Below are positions 10,401 to 17,049 of a stretch of DNA of 32,829 bases, piece after piece (positions within the stretch are counted from its first letter, which is position 1; every line of letters starts with the position of its first letter). A program made the position numbers and the translations under genes. The notes under the pieces were generated by a model. It saw only the letters and a program-made list of their open reading frames with translations. It did no database searches and had not been told where the DNA came from. This DNA comes from CAYZXL01 sp964482435 (lineage in GTDB: Bacteria; Auribacterota; JABMQX01), in assembly GCA_964482435.1 (NCBI GenBank), contig CAYZXL010000054.1, positions 1 through 32,829 of the forward strand, in the 5' to 3' direction.

Positions 10401-11472
10401 TGCCGGAACGGTCACGTCCGGCCCTGCCGGTGTTGGCCCCATCGAAGGCGTTGTGATTACCGTGTATGAGCAGGATTGGGGCGCCGTCGCCGGGCAAACC
10501 ACTACCGGTTCCGACGGGAAATACTCCGTCGGCAATCTCCCAACTGGAAACTACAGAATCTCTGCGGACGGCGCCGCGGTCGGCTATAGCTCCCGGTACT
10601 ACGATAATCAGCCAATGACCGAGGAGGGAAAAGCTCTCGCAGCGTCTGTTCCCGTGACGGCAGGGGCGATTTCCGGCAACAAGGACTTCTCGTTGCCATC
10701 CTTGACCTCCATATCCGGGATGGTCCGCGACGACAGTGACACACCGACGACTATCGCCGGGGCAATCGTCTCGGCGAGCAAGACGGCGGACGGCGACCCT
10801 GTGGCTACGGCGACGAGCGCGGACAACGGCACCTACCAGATAAAGCTCGAGGCTGGAACCTACTACGTCAGGGCCGAGGCTTTCGGCTACGCCAGGGAAT
10901 ACTTCCATGAGGCGAGCGACCCCGGCGCCGCGCAGTCGGTCTCGCCGACGGCTGGGAACCCCGTGACCAGTGTTGACTTCACTCTGAGCCCCGTGGGAAC
11001 TATCCGCGCTGTTTCCAACGTGCAGTCTGCGCCATTCACGCTCAGTTCTGCCGGATTGCCCGACATCCAGGGGAACACGGGCCAGAGTCGTGTCTGGATT
11101 GGCCAGGTCAGGGCAGGACTCTGGAAGATAACGTGGGGCGCTGTTCCCGGATTCGAGACTCCGCCGCAAGAAGAGCAATATGTCCAGATGGACGAAGTCA
11201 CGTTCACCGGGCACTATACTCTCTCGCCGTCCGAAGGAATCAGGGTCCACGCCCTCGAGACCGTAGGAACCGGAACAGAGAAGAAATTCCGTATTCTGTG
11301 GTATTCCGAGGTGGGCAAGATGTATCGGGTCCAGGCCATAGACGACCTTGGCCCCGGCCCATCCGATTGGCACAACCTGTCCGGCCCCTACGGCGGCGTA
11401 GGCGGAATGATGTCTTACGAAGTGCTAATGGGACAACGCAGGCTCTGGTGGTTCCGGGTGCGAGTTGATTGA
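4453..11472 (+). CDS. Giant secreted protein: 3 C39-like peptidase modules, PKD, VCBS-like and CarboxypepD_reg repeats
   Basis: 2339 residues, exported by a signal peptide (1-26, cleavage after SSFA). Three homologous modules of about 325 residues follow (about 35-350, 350-680, 680-1010). Each has GVPDF, a W(K/R)WTWCGPVA block, DGxPWC, CQDV(I/V)LLLGFY, a GGH(Y/F)V block and SDP, the layout of a papain-fold, C39-like cysteine peptidase. Cys399/His554 and Cys729/His881 are intact; module 1 keeps His233 but has Asp82 where Cys is expected. Three PKD domains (about 1013-1296) follow, then five GD(F/V/I)DGD-type repeats with (V/I)VGLG (about 1300-1640), probably a Ca-binding beta-propeller. Five carboxypeptidase-regulatory-like domains (about 1667-2180, ISG(T/N)V...DG.Y.L..LP.G.Y) and a C-terminal domain with no sorting signal I recognise complete it. 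AAAGGA precedes the start. The substrate is unknown; an extracellular peptidase or adhesin is inferred. Confidence 0.85.
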   Translation: MNPRNCLVHAVLIVFAFFLATNSSFAVWTGEWYSKDPYPDYATKGVPDFHQCLDNWGKVPGLQDPKDPKNNPQNSEWRWTWDGPVAWADSIWWMDSRFESFLNPYPVPPPAISDSFDLVSAAAFIDDHDPANVDFVVGELANLFYTDGNPWCSWNGTTVPEMLTGLQNYLLARHLAKQDHVAPGPYFVIGHRTYPAFYEIVHEVKRCQDVILLLGFYEESGLAPGEYNWVGGHYVAVTAVNEAQKQLRISDPFLNLANPSPTPIQQKDAGIVSYDPYTAADLSPLGCSLKDYPWTIGHPGDPNWDALAKNFKGVNPSGLPTVFVTSPGIGYLTLVEHMIHLSPEWDDDLYIKPPYVDYVPAGVPDFDQRQDSWGKVPGAKSKEDPENNPQNPLWRWTWCGPVALANSLWWLDSKMEEIVLAAEGKKPVPPPEVSDHFPLLRSLGLWDDHHPNNVQPFVSDLAGRASTDGAPWCAWLGTKPADLQDAVIGYLKERGLYFDPGSDPFEGTLFEVGLTPEPTFEQVSKEIYRCQDVILLLGFYEYGPSSQYLRVGGHYVTCAGVDRRGGRVLLSDPVVDGRMPTLGLSGKDQPLQPPVVDPQLHNDAAIVSREEYHVATLSDNECWLTDYPWSVGPEHELFEHLRQNFNGVNPSDLPVLKILHSCEYITKVEYMLHVSPVFWYEKPPHHDYAQAGVPDFSQKQDKWGKNPQAKDPNDPLNDPKQPGWKWTWCGPVAIANSLWWLDSQFETLLTPIGALPVKPPVVNDHFPLVATYLANTDDHHAANVQPLVGHLATLMLTDGSPWCAWTGTRVEEMVEGIKKYLQEVGLGPGNENYKFSFEVGMTKDPDLLKDIAVQLRRCQDVVLLLGFYRFGEGFYTRVGGHFVTAVGVNEKEGLILVSDPWLDTVAGDNGPSGPGRFGIPHDPVEHDPGQHNDADFVSHDVYSVGLLSDKENYLENYPWSDMGNTRLREQIEANFGGTNIPKQLVLPPEVQPVGQFMTKIEYMVHVSPVGKPVPVAVITPLHAGCGQTITFDGSGSYHTNPARSIVRYEWDFDGDGQYDTTGPVVSYAYPTFGVKKAALRVTDDDTPPVMMDSFFDVFVDVGNHPPVADPGGPYAIDIGQNLLLDGSGSSDPDASCGDSIVSYEWDLNNDGVFIDAIGPTPTVPWAVLSGFNLKVYPETNTIALRVKDTLGLIDTEMVSLSLYSNEPVAVFTATPNPAPVGTEVTFDASGSYHGRPDRSIVSYEWDLDGDSLIDATKKIVGHVYLSAGTYNVTLTVRDDNTPPKSDSTSQIVRVLPVVPPEEIAAGLGNAGRGWFEIVNARSFLLTHSVWKLVPWWRGETRPAMGDFDGDGQKEVVVGLGGGGGGRLAVFDDITTGYAFIRWLVIPWAAYNARNGESWPACGDVDGDSKDEIVVGLGPTGGGWFHVFNDAGTGYASMAWRQLPPIAPLVVGIPGYNAANGETRPAVGDIDGDGKEEVVIGLGPYPPAGGWFCLFDDGLFGFPFRGWRRIPYPAYNSANGETWPVTGDIDGDAKEEIVVGLGTYPLNGGWMSFFDNAPGAPFMGWRRLPWAAYNGFNGETHPATAKLDADAPVELVVGLGNGGLGRMWIADDWTTGVVNRGWYWIPWGGYAWAQGLSYPRAKALTDASAGVPELPAQDGENPPEPHETLFGSISGNVSSGEGPVDGAWVTAYSDAWTPLLSTRSDGSGNYILEGLLPGAYFVEAAAETNLAPEYYDNVPGIPSQRGSATLVNVYAAVDTDGINFDLGPGATISGTVIDQTSMPPFPPLPGAIVTAYVEGGSWEMVAQAEAGSDGNYVLQALPAGKYYLEASAAVPGYLSEYYDNVPAIPSNQSKATAVAVGAGENVTGKNFALGRGSSISGTVRDQISDVLLEGAIVILYTSEGAQWQSVASTLTSGTGAYVFSGLPAGTYYLEANKPGAGYGGEYYNNVGALVMNRASATSVVLGENASATGKDFGLVQGGAIAGTVTSGPAGVGPIEGVVITVYEQDWGAVAGQTTTGSDGKYSVGNLPTGNYRISADGAAVGYSSRYYDNQPMTEEGKALAASVPVTAGAISGNKDFSLPSLTSISGMVRDDSDTPTTIAGAIVSASKTADGDPVATATSADNGTYQIKLEAGTYYVRAEAFGYAREYFHEASDPGAAQSVSPTAGNPVTSVDFTLSPVGTIRAVSNVQSAPFTLSSAGLPDIQGNTGQSRVWIGQVRAGLWKITWGAVPGFETPPQEEQYVQMDEVTFTGHYTLSPSEGIRVHALETVGTGTEKKFRILWYSEVGKMYRVQAIDDLGPGPSDWHNLSGPYGGVGGMMSYEVLMGQRRLWWFRVRVD

Positions 11473-11499
11473 CGAATAGCTTGTCGGGTGGGCGTTCTC

Positions 11500-11537
11500 G
11501 AAGGCTTATCCTGGGTTGATGCTCGGGATAAGCCTTC
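11500..11537 (+). terminator. Hairpin terminator after the giant gene
   Basis: GAAGGCTTATCC (11500-11511) and GGATAAGCCTTC (11526-11537) form a perfect 12-bp stem with a 14-nt loop, 28 nt after the stop codon. The following T-tract is short (ATTT), so termination may be weak or factor-assisted. Confidence 0.55.
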
Positions 11538-11646
11538 ATTTCCCGGGCGGGGGACTTCGACAGCACTTGGACCCCGGCTCAGCGGATATCGAAGCCCCCA
11601 AACGGGAGCACTTTGGCAAAACCCTTGCCGGAAAGGAACGGTTCGC

Positions 11647-12288
11647 GTGATTACACCGGAGGCAATCCCCTTTCCGTTCACTTTCTTCTACGAAAAGGTT
11701 GTTTCCCGGCGTGTCCTCGCGGCTCAGTACAAGCGGATCGCAGCGGCCGTTACACTCAGTAAGGGATTTGTCATTGACATCGGAACAGGCCCCGGCGACC
11801 TCGCAATCGAAATCGCCTCCAAGAATCCCGAAATACGCGTTCTGGGTATTGACGCCAGCGCCGCCATGATTGCGCGGGCGAGAAAAAAGGTGTTTCGTGT
11901 GCCAAACGCGGAATTTCGCGTCATGAACGCCCGACACCTCGTGCTTCCCGATAAGTGCGTTGACCTCGTGGTCAGCACCGCCTCCATGCACCACTGGCGG
12001 GAGCCGGAGCAGGTCTTCCGGGAGATATACCGCGTGCTGAAGCCCGGCGGTCGCGCCCTGATCTACGACCTACGTTGCGATGCGCCCCGCCAGGAAATCC
12101 TCGCCGAAATCCCTCAAAACCTCGTCTTCCCTCCGCGATTTGCCATCGTGCGGGTGCTTCGGGTTCACGGCGTCACACGGAAGTTTCTCGACGCGGAGAT
12201 TCTGCCCCTCGTCGAGAAAACCCCCTTTCGCGAGAGCCGCGTGGAAACGACAGGATGGTGGTATTGCCTCGTCCTCGTGAGAAAATGA
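11647..12288 (+). CDS. Class I SAM-dependent methyltransferase
   Basis: Small-molecule-type methyltransferase of 213 residues. Motif I is VIDIGTGPGDLAIEIA, motif II ends VLGIDAS, LVVSTASMHHW is the motif IV region, and the strand VLKPGGRALIYD is typical of UbiE/Methyltransf_11 enzymes. The acceptor is unknown. I start it at GTG 11647 (VITPEAIPFPF), preceded by AAAGGA at 11632-11637. A longer frame reaching back to 11488 would run through the terminator hairpin and encodes no family-like sequence. It stands alone, with no metabolic partner beside it to hint at a substrate. Confidence 0.8.
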   Translation: MITPEAIPFPFTFFYEKVVSRRVLAAQYKRIAAAVTLSKGFVIDIGTGPGDLAIEIASKNPEIRVLGIDASAAMIARARKKVFRVPNAEFRVMNARHLVLPDKCVDLVVSTASMHHWREPEQVFREIYRVLKPGGRALIYDLRCDAPRQEILAEIPQNLVFPPRFAIVRVLRVHGVTRKFLDAEILPLVEKTPFRESRVETTGWWYCLVLVRK

Positions 12289-12375
12289 CATGTAGAGGAC
12301 ACATTCCGCCGACCGTTGGTCATTTTGCCCGCCCCCTCACCTCTGCCGGGGACACGCAGATTTCTTCCGAACGGA

Positions 12376-12402
12376 TTGATGACGGCAGCGTCGTGTGATA
12401 AT
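12376..12402 (+). promoter_or_regulatory. Possible extended -10 promoter
   Basis: TTGATG (12376-12381), a 15-nt spacer and GATAAT (12397-12402) with an upstream TG (TGTGATAAT). It is the best promoter candidate for the gene starting at 12525. The short spacer makes it tentative. The rest of 12289-12524 holds nothing else I can name. Confidence 0.35.
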
Positions 12403-12524
12403 GTATCCCGCCGAGCACGGAGAACGATTGCAACCGGCTGCGCCCGAAAGGCGAATAGCTCAATAAGTCGTGCTGAAAGAAGATTTCATCAAACTCGAAA
12501 CCACGGAACGCGGGAGTTTACTGA

Positions 12525-14270
12525 ATGTCTGCGCGAAAGCTCAAAGTCAAAGAAGACCGAAAGAAAAAAGTTCAAGCCGGAATTCTCGATGAAAGGTCTG
12601 CTCGGAAGAAAGGAGCGCGGTCAACCGCGGAGCCTGGTTCAGTGGCGGAACTCGCGGGCAAGCTCGCTGAATCGGTGGGAGAGACGAGGAAGTTCTGTGA
12701 GGAGGTGTTCGTCTCGCCGAAGAACATTGCTCTCGAGCACGTCTGGTCGTGGGGGCCTGCCCTGGTGGCGCGCCATTTCTGGGACAAGACCGGGCTGGAG
12801 CGGATTATCTCGGCATCGTGCGGGCGGGACCTCAGCGAAATTGCTTTTGCTCTGACCGCCAACCGCCTCGTTGACCCTCGTTACGTCCACGGGATGGACG
12901 TGTGGACAAAGAGAAATTTCGTGCCTGCCAGGGACGGGGCCAGACTCGATCTGGCTAAGCTGAGAAGAGCGTCTGGCAGTCGCCGCAAGCTCTCGGGCGA
13001 CTTCTGGGATGATGCCATCCAGAAATTGGCAGCCAGGCAGCAGTTGATCGAGGAGAGCCTTCTTCAGGCGGTCAGGGAGAAGTCTGGCGACGGTGACCAG
13101 ATAGCTCTTTACGAGTTGCACGCGGATTTCGTTGAGGGAGTGCGCTCGCGTCACGGCTTGTCCGCTGTCCCTGCTCAAAGGAACACCTTTCGCCTATTTC
13201 TTGGTGCAATCATGTGGGGTGATTGGCCGGTGGCCGTCCACCTCTTTGGCGGAAGTGAGCCGACAGGTCTGCAAGTCAAGCGGCTCCTCGAAGAGGCTCA
13301 GCGCCGCTTCAAATCCCGCAAAATGCTCGTTGTCTTCCCGCCGGGTGTGGAGGAACAAAAGGCACGCCAACTGGAATCGCTGGGTTTCTGTTACCTCGTG
13401 GGAGTGCGGAGGCGGCGAGACCCCAAAGCGGTCGAGGTCATTCGGAAAGCAAAAGGTGAATGGGTTGTCGTGGACGACGACAGGAGAGTTCAGGAAGTGT
13501 ATCTGCCGCCGGAAACCAACGATTCACTCGGCGCTTCCGAAGCGCAGCCCAACCCCAGCGACCGGTATTTTCTCGTCCATAGCAGGCAGGATCAAAGGGA
13601 GGAAAGGGCTTTTCGCGCGGCGGTTGTTCAGCGTTCGCTTCGGGCCCTCGAGGAACTCAAACAGGCGGTTGAGAGTCGCAGGGTGAAGGACTCTTCCGCA
13701 ATCACCGAGCGAGCGGAGAGAATTCTCGGCCACAGCAAAAGCTATCGGTACATATCCTGGCGACTGACTAAGGAGGGGCAATTCCAATTCTGGGAAGATA
13801 AGGAAAAATCCCTTCTCCAGAGAAGCTACGAAGGGATTTCCCTCCTCAAGACGAACGACCCGCAGCTTTCCGCCACCTCCGCCGTGCGCATTTACGACCG
13901 GCTGCGGCGCCTGGAGGAAGCATTTGATACGATTTACGACGCACGTGCGTTCCGCGCTACACCTCTCCCTCTTCCCGAACTGGAGGAACATTCTTCCGAG
14001 GGCGACTTCGGAAAGCTCTTCGCCGGTCACCTTCTCATCAGCGAGCTTGCCTTCTCTCTCCGAACCGCGATAGAAGGCCGTCTCCGCGAGAAAAAGGTTG
14101 GCTTGTCTTTTGAGGATGTCGTTGAGGCGCTTGGCTCAATTGTCGTCGCGAAGCTTCGTATCGGGAGAACCAGGCGCCCGATGCTTTGTGCTGCGGCCGA
14201 CCCGGCGGCCGGCAAAATCGCCTGTGCCCTGGGGATAGAAAAGCTCAATGCGCCGACCGATGCCGCTTGA
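12525..14270 (+). CDS. IS1634/IS4-like transposase-derived protein, catalytic Asp not recognisable
   Basis: 581 residues, uninterrupted. The family frame is visible: FWDKTGLERII (usual N-terminal block), LTANRLVDPRYVHGMDVWTKR, PVAVHLFGGSEP (usual PLA/PVAVEVFPGN), LGFCYLVGVRRR, YISWRLTKEGQF, SLLKTNDPQLSA and LEEAFDTIYDAR (usual E(R/D)AFRTLK). Where IS1634 enzymes have YDxT this has YELH, and where they have DRGM after the hydrophobic strand this has FPPGVE. Both catalytic Asp therefore seem lost while the final Glu (LEEAF) remains. No terminal inverted repeats are seen, and only 10 nt separate its stop from the next gene. The N-terminus (about 1-30) is strongly basic. ATG 12525 has GGGAG at 12511-12515. 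It may be a domesticated DNA-binding protein or a freshly dead transposase; alignment from memory limits certainty. Confidence 0.7.
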   Translation: MSARKLKVKEDRKKKVQAGILDERSARKKGARSTAEPGSVAELAGKLAESVGETRKFCEEVFVSPKNIALEHVWSWGPALVARHFWDKTGLERIISASCGRDLSEIAFALTANRLVDPRYVHGMDVWTKRNFVPARDGARLDLAKLRRASGSRRKLSGDFWDDAIQKLAARQQLIEESLLQAVREKSGDGDQIALYELHADFVEGVRSRHGLSAVPAQRNTFRLFLGAIMWGDWPVAVHLFGGSEPTGLQVKRLLEEAQRRFKSRKMLVVFPPGVEEQKARQLESLGFCYLVGVRRRRDPKAVEVIRKAKGEWVVVDDDRRVQEVYLPPETNDSLGASEAQPNPSDRYFLVHSRQDQREERAFRAAVVQRSLRALEELKQAVESRRVKDSSAITERAERILGHSKSYRYISWRLTKEGQFQFWEDKEKSLLQRSYEGISLLKTNDPQLSATSAVRIYDRLRRLEEAFDTIYDARAFRATPLPLPELEEHSSEGDFGKLFAGHLLISELAFSLRTAIEGRLREKKVGLSFEDVVEALGSIVVAKLRIGRTRRPMLCAAADPAAGKIACALGIEKLNAPTDAA

Positions 14271-14280
14271 CGACGAGCTC

Positions 14281-15618
14281 TCACAGAAGCGCATACCTGA
14301 GAATGAAGACCACGGCGAGGATGTACAGCAGCCAGTGAACTTCCTTCGCCTTGCCTGCGAAGACTTTCAGAATCGGGTACGAGATGAACCCAAACGCAAG
14401 CCCGTCGCCGATGCTGTACGTCAAAGGTATTCCGAGGAAAATCAGGAACGAAGGAATGGCATCCGAGAAGTCGTCCCAGTTTATCTTCGCTACTGCTCGC
14501 ACCATCATGCACCCGACAATCACGAGTGCCGGACCAATGACCGGGTAAGCTATGCCGCCCGCCGTCTGACATCCTCCCCCGATCGTCCTCACCAGCGGGT
14601 AGAAAAACATCGCCGCGAAAAACAGCAGCGCCGTCGCCATGTTCGACAGGCCAGTCCGTCCGCCTTCGCTGACGCCCGCAGCGCTCTCGATGTAGGAGGT
14701 TACGGTTGAAGCCCCCATGAGAGCTCCTATGGACGTCCCGATGGCATCCGAAAGGAGTGCTTGATTTGCCCTGGGCAGCTTCCCATCCTTCATCAGTCCC
14801 GCTCTCTCGCTGACTCCCACCAGCGTCCCTACGCTGTCGAACAAATCCATGAAAAGAAAAACCACAATCACCGGAATCATCTCCCACCGGATGATGCCTC
14901 TCCAGTCGAGCTTGAGAAACGTCGGGGCGATAGACGGCGGTCTCGACGCAACCCCGTAGTATTCCACCACTCCCATCTCTATCCCGATAATCGCCGTCAG
15001 AATCATCCCGATGATGATTGCGCCCTTGACTCGCCATATCGTCAGCACGCAGATGAGGGCAAACCCAATAATTGACAGGAGCGCGGCTGGCGACTTGAGG
15101 TCTCCGAGTTTCACCAGACCAGCCGGATTCTGAACGACAATTCCCGAATAATTCAACCCGATGAACGTGATGAACGCCCCGATTCCCCCGGCAATCGCAT
15201 GAGTGATGGACGGCGGAATGGAGCTGATGATTGTCTTCCTCGCCTGGAGAAACGTTAGACCGCAAATGATGATGCCGCATATGAACACCGCCGCTAAGGC
15301 CATCTCCCAGGTGACCTTCATCCCCGCCAGGGCTATGGAGGTTGTCGTTACGACGCTTACGAAGAAGAAGTTCTCCCCCATCCCCGGCGCGAGCGCGATG
15401 GGATAATTTGCCCACAGCCCCATCAGGAGGGTGCTGAGCGCCGACGAAAGGCACGTGGCCATCATCACCGCCCCGTAATCCATCCCCATTGTTCCGTGGA
15501 AAAGCGACGGCTGAAAAAAGATGATGTAGGCCATCGTCATGAACGTCGTCGTCCCCGCGAGAAGCTCCGTCCGAACGTTCGTCCCGTTCTCTTTCAGCTT
15601 GAACAGTTTCTCGAGCAT
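14281..15618 (-). CDS. AzgA/PbuG-type purine permease (NCS2 superfamily)
   Basis: Inner-membrane hypoxanthine/guanine/adenine-type permease of 445 residues with about 12-14 hydrophobic segments. Signatures: TELLAGTTTFMTMAYIIF near the N-terminus, ALAPGMGENFFF, DLFDSVGTLVGVSERAGL and ASTVTSYIESAAGVSEGGRTGL, the hallmark AzgA blocks. The start ATG at 15618 has GGAGGAGG on its 5' side, 5-6 nt away. A 15-codon upstream extension lacks a site and is not used. It converges on the transposase-like gene with 10 nt between stops. The exact base transported cannot be told. It fits the purine theme of purSL-purQ, though it is not in the same operon. Confidence 0.92.
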   Translation of the reverse strand: MLEKLFKLKENGTNVRTELLAGTTTFMTMAYIIFFQPSLFHGTMGMDYGAVMMATCLSSALSTLLMGLWANYPIALAPGMGENFFFVSVVTTTSIALAGMKVTWEMALAAVFICGIIICGLTFLQARKTIISSIPPSITHAIAGGIGAFITFIGLNYSGIVVQNPAGLVKLGDLKSPAALLSIIGFALICVLTIWRVKGAIIIGMILTAIIGIEMGVVEYYGVASRPPSIAPTFLKLDWRGIIRWEMIPVIVVFLFMDLFDSVGTLVGVSERAGLMKDGKLPRANQALLSDAIGTSIGALMGASTVTSYIESAAGVSEGGRTGLSNMATALLFFAAMFFYPLVRTIGGGCQTAGGIAYPVIGPALVIVGCMMVRAVAKINWDDFSDAIPSFLIFLGIPLTYSIGDGLAFGFISYPILKVFAGKAKEVHWLLYILAVVFILRYALL

Positions 15619-15682
15619 CTTGCCCTCCTCCGCAAGGAAGACGACCAGGACAGGGTCCGACACCTCTCAGAAAATCCGCAGC

Positions 15683-15712
15683 AATCTATCATCAACCCAC
15701 GGCGGCTTTCAA
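15683..15712 (-). promoter_or_regulatory. Promoter for the purine permease
   Basis: On the minus strand, TTGAAA (15712-15707), an 18-nt spacer and TAGATT (15688-15683) give five and four matches to the sigma-70 hexamers. The leader would be about 58 nt. No purine-riboswitch core could be recognised in it. Confidence 0.4.
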
Positions 15713-15729
15713 CGGTTAGGTTGCACTGG

Positions 15730-15759
15730 GTCAGGATTGGCGAAATGCACTCGATTGGC
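15730..15759 (+). repeat. 30-bp dispersed repeat, copy 1
   Basis: Matches 17624-17653 at 27 of 30 positions (gtcaggaYtggcgaaaYRca, then ctcgattggc), with weaker similarity beyond (ttcggcc). Both copies are in non-coding DNA, in the same orientation, and flank the HARE-HTH/tRNA-like segment. Confidence 0.6.
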
Positions 15760-16088
15760 GGCTTGTCGGAGTTCGGCCGAGCGTTGAGCAGATGATAGGA
15801 TTCGCCCCGGGTCTGAATGGCCGCGGCTTTCCGGAATCAGCCGGGCGCAGAAAAAAAGGGAATTAGCCTTTTGGTTCAGGTGTGCCATTTTCACGGATTG
15901 GGCAAGTATAATCGGGTCTTTCGTCGTCGGATACTTGTCTCATCGGCTCCAAACCATCCAACCAATTCCATCTCAATGGGTTACTGCGATCGACGTTGAA
16001 GCGATTGCTCTTCATTTTTCCGCCATCAAAGAAATGCGGCAGCAGGAAAAAGATTTTTCGTGTCCATGATGAGAAACTGCGGCGAAGG
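15760..16088. other. Gene-free stretch upstream of the regulator
   Basis: About 330 bases without a supportable gene. A TATAAT at 15907-15912 has no matching -35 and no gene closely behind it. Confidence 0.4.
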
Positions 16089-16129
16089 TGTGTGCGTAGG
16101 TGCTTTGCCCGCAAGGGATTACGCACACA
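16089..16129. repeat. Perfect 10-bp inverted repeat
   Basis: TGTGTGCGTA (16089-16098) and TACGCACACA (16120-16129) pair perfectly around a 21-nt loop, 22 nt before the -35 of the next promoter. It could be a terminator for leftward or rightward transcripts, an operator for the nearby HTH protein, or the end of a mobile element. Confidence 0.5.
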
Positions 16130-16151
16130 GAGAACCCTGCCATTTTTCCCC

Positions 16152-16180
16152 TTGACTTTTAATGCCAGGCGCGGTATGTT
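16152..16180 (+). promoter_or_regulatory. Promoter of the HARE-HTH gene
   Basis: TTGACT (16152-16157, five of six), a 17-nt spacer and TATGTT (16175-16180, four of six) lie 35 nt before the start codon. This is one of the clearest promoters in the window. Confidence 0.6.
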
Positions 16181-16214
16181 GTTTGGCGTGATCCTTGAAA
16201 AGAGGAGGATTGCC

Positions 16215-16982
16215 ATGAAAGAAACAAAGGACTACATAACGCTGCACGAAATTGATGATCGAATTAAGGACGCTCAAAAAAAGCTGCAAGGCAAACTCAT
16301 CGAATTAGAGCATCTAAGGAGCGAGATAAAGGCCTTGGAAAGAGAAGACACTTTGCTGTCGCAGATGCGCCAGATGTTTTTCTCGGCGGAAACATCCGGC
16401 GAAGCCCTTCCCGTAAGGCGCTCAGCTTCAGGGGAGCGAGACATTTCGACTATGCCCCTTCCCCAAGCCGCTAAAACGGTTCTTGCTCTATATGCCGGTC
16501 AATGGATCGACTCGGGTCAGTTGCACCAAAAGCTCATGGAAAAGGGCAAGGTGGTGCCGCCTATGCAGGTTACCGGGGCGCTCCGACGCAGATCGGATTT
16601 GTTTGAGACAAAGAAGCGCAAGGGAAGGATCTGGGCGCGCTTGGTGGGTCAAAAGACGTCTCAAGAACCTGCGGCCCAAACCCAAGAGGGCAGCTTCCTG
16701 CGATTCAGCGGCCTGAGCGCGGCGCGCAGCGCAGAAATAATACTGAAAGAGCGTGGAGAGCCAATGCACCTTGACGATATTGGCAATGTCTTGCGAGCAG
16801 GCGGTTACCCCCACGCTGAGGATCCGCGGCGACTTTCCCTGTCGCTGCGAAAATCCCTCGACCGTGACAACCGATTCATTCGTGTGCGCGCGGGCACGTA
16901 CGATCTAAAAGAGCGATATGAAATGCAAAGCGAAGCCCTGCCTGGGGAAGCAGACAGGGCTAGGAACAGTGTGGGGGACTGA
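16215..16982 (+). CDS. Coiled-coil protein with winged-helix and HARE-HTH domains
   Basis: 255-residue probable DNA-binding protein. Residues about 8-52 form a coiled coil (DRIKDAQKKLQGKLIELEHL and on). Residues about 80-145 look like a winged helix (AAKTVLALYAGQWIDSGQLH ... GRIWARLV). Residues about 165-235 match the HARE-HTH (HB1/ASXL/restriction-endonuclease HTH) pattern: AAR(S)AEIILKERGEPMHLDDI ... NRFIRVRAGTYDL. HARE-HTH domains are known from restriction, chromatin and phage contexts. ATG 16215 is chosen for the GAGGAGG at 16202-16208; a much longer frame upstream is rejected because it crosses the promoter. Its last 10 bases overlap the 5' end of the tmRNA-like RNA, so one transcript could carry regulator and RNAs. 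The ligand and target are unknown. Confidence 0.8.
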   Translation: MKETKDYITLHEIDDRIKDAQKKLQGKLIELEHLRSEIKALEREDTLLSQMRQMFFSAETSGEALPVRRSASGERDISTMPLPQAAKTVLALYAGQWIDSGQLHQKLMEKGKVVPPMQVTGALRRRSDLFETKKRKGRIWARLVGQKTSQEPAAQTQEGSFLRFSGLSAARSAEIILKERGEPMHLDDIGNVLRAGGYPHAEDPRRLSLSLRKSLDRDNRFIRVRAGTYDLKERYEMQSEALPGEADRARNSVGD

Positions 16983-17041
16983 ATGGTTTCGAGCATCAGG
17001 GTTGAGACCTGATGCATGCGGTTCGATTCCGCAGTCCTCCA
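16973..17041 (+). ncRNA. tmRNA-like tRNA-like domain lacking the mRNA segment
   Basis: 69-nt cloverleaf-like RNA. Acceptor GGGGGAC (16973-16979) pairs with GTCCTCC (17034-17040), with G16975-U17038 as the third pair, and A17041 follows: G3.U70 and A73, the alanine identity set used by tRNA-Ala and tmRNA. The T arm is perfect (TGCGG/CCGCA, loop TTCGATT). There is no D stem; instead TGAATGGTTTCGA lies in that place, the tmRNA-type signature (GGxTTCGA). The central stem is 8 bp (GCATCAGG/CCTGATGC) with loop GTTGAGA, where tmRNA has helix P2 and then several hundred bases of pseudoknots and tag frame. CCA is not encoded. I read it as a tmRNA tRNA-like domain whose mRNA part is missing. A degenerate tRNA is the alternative. 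Confidence 0.6.
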
Positions 17042-17049
17042 CGCGAACT

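Noticed and set aside
15996..16214. Long N-terminal extension of the HARE-HTH protein
   Set aside because: It runs through the hairpin and the promoter and encodes Arg/Cys-rich non-protein-like sequence; ATG 16215 has GAGGAGG.
16973..17041. Ordinary tRNA-Ser(UGA) for the first RNA
   Set aside because: It has no long variable arm and no D stem, and has alanine-type G3.U70/A73 with a tmRNA-like D-loop sequence.
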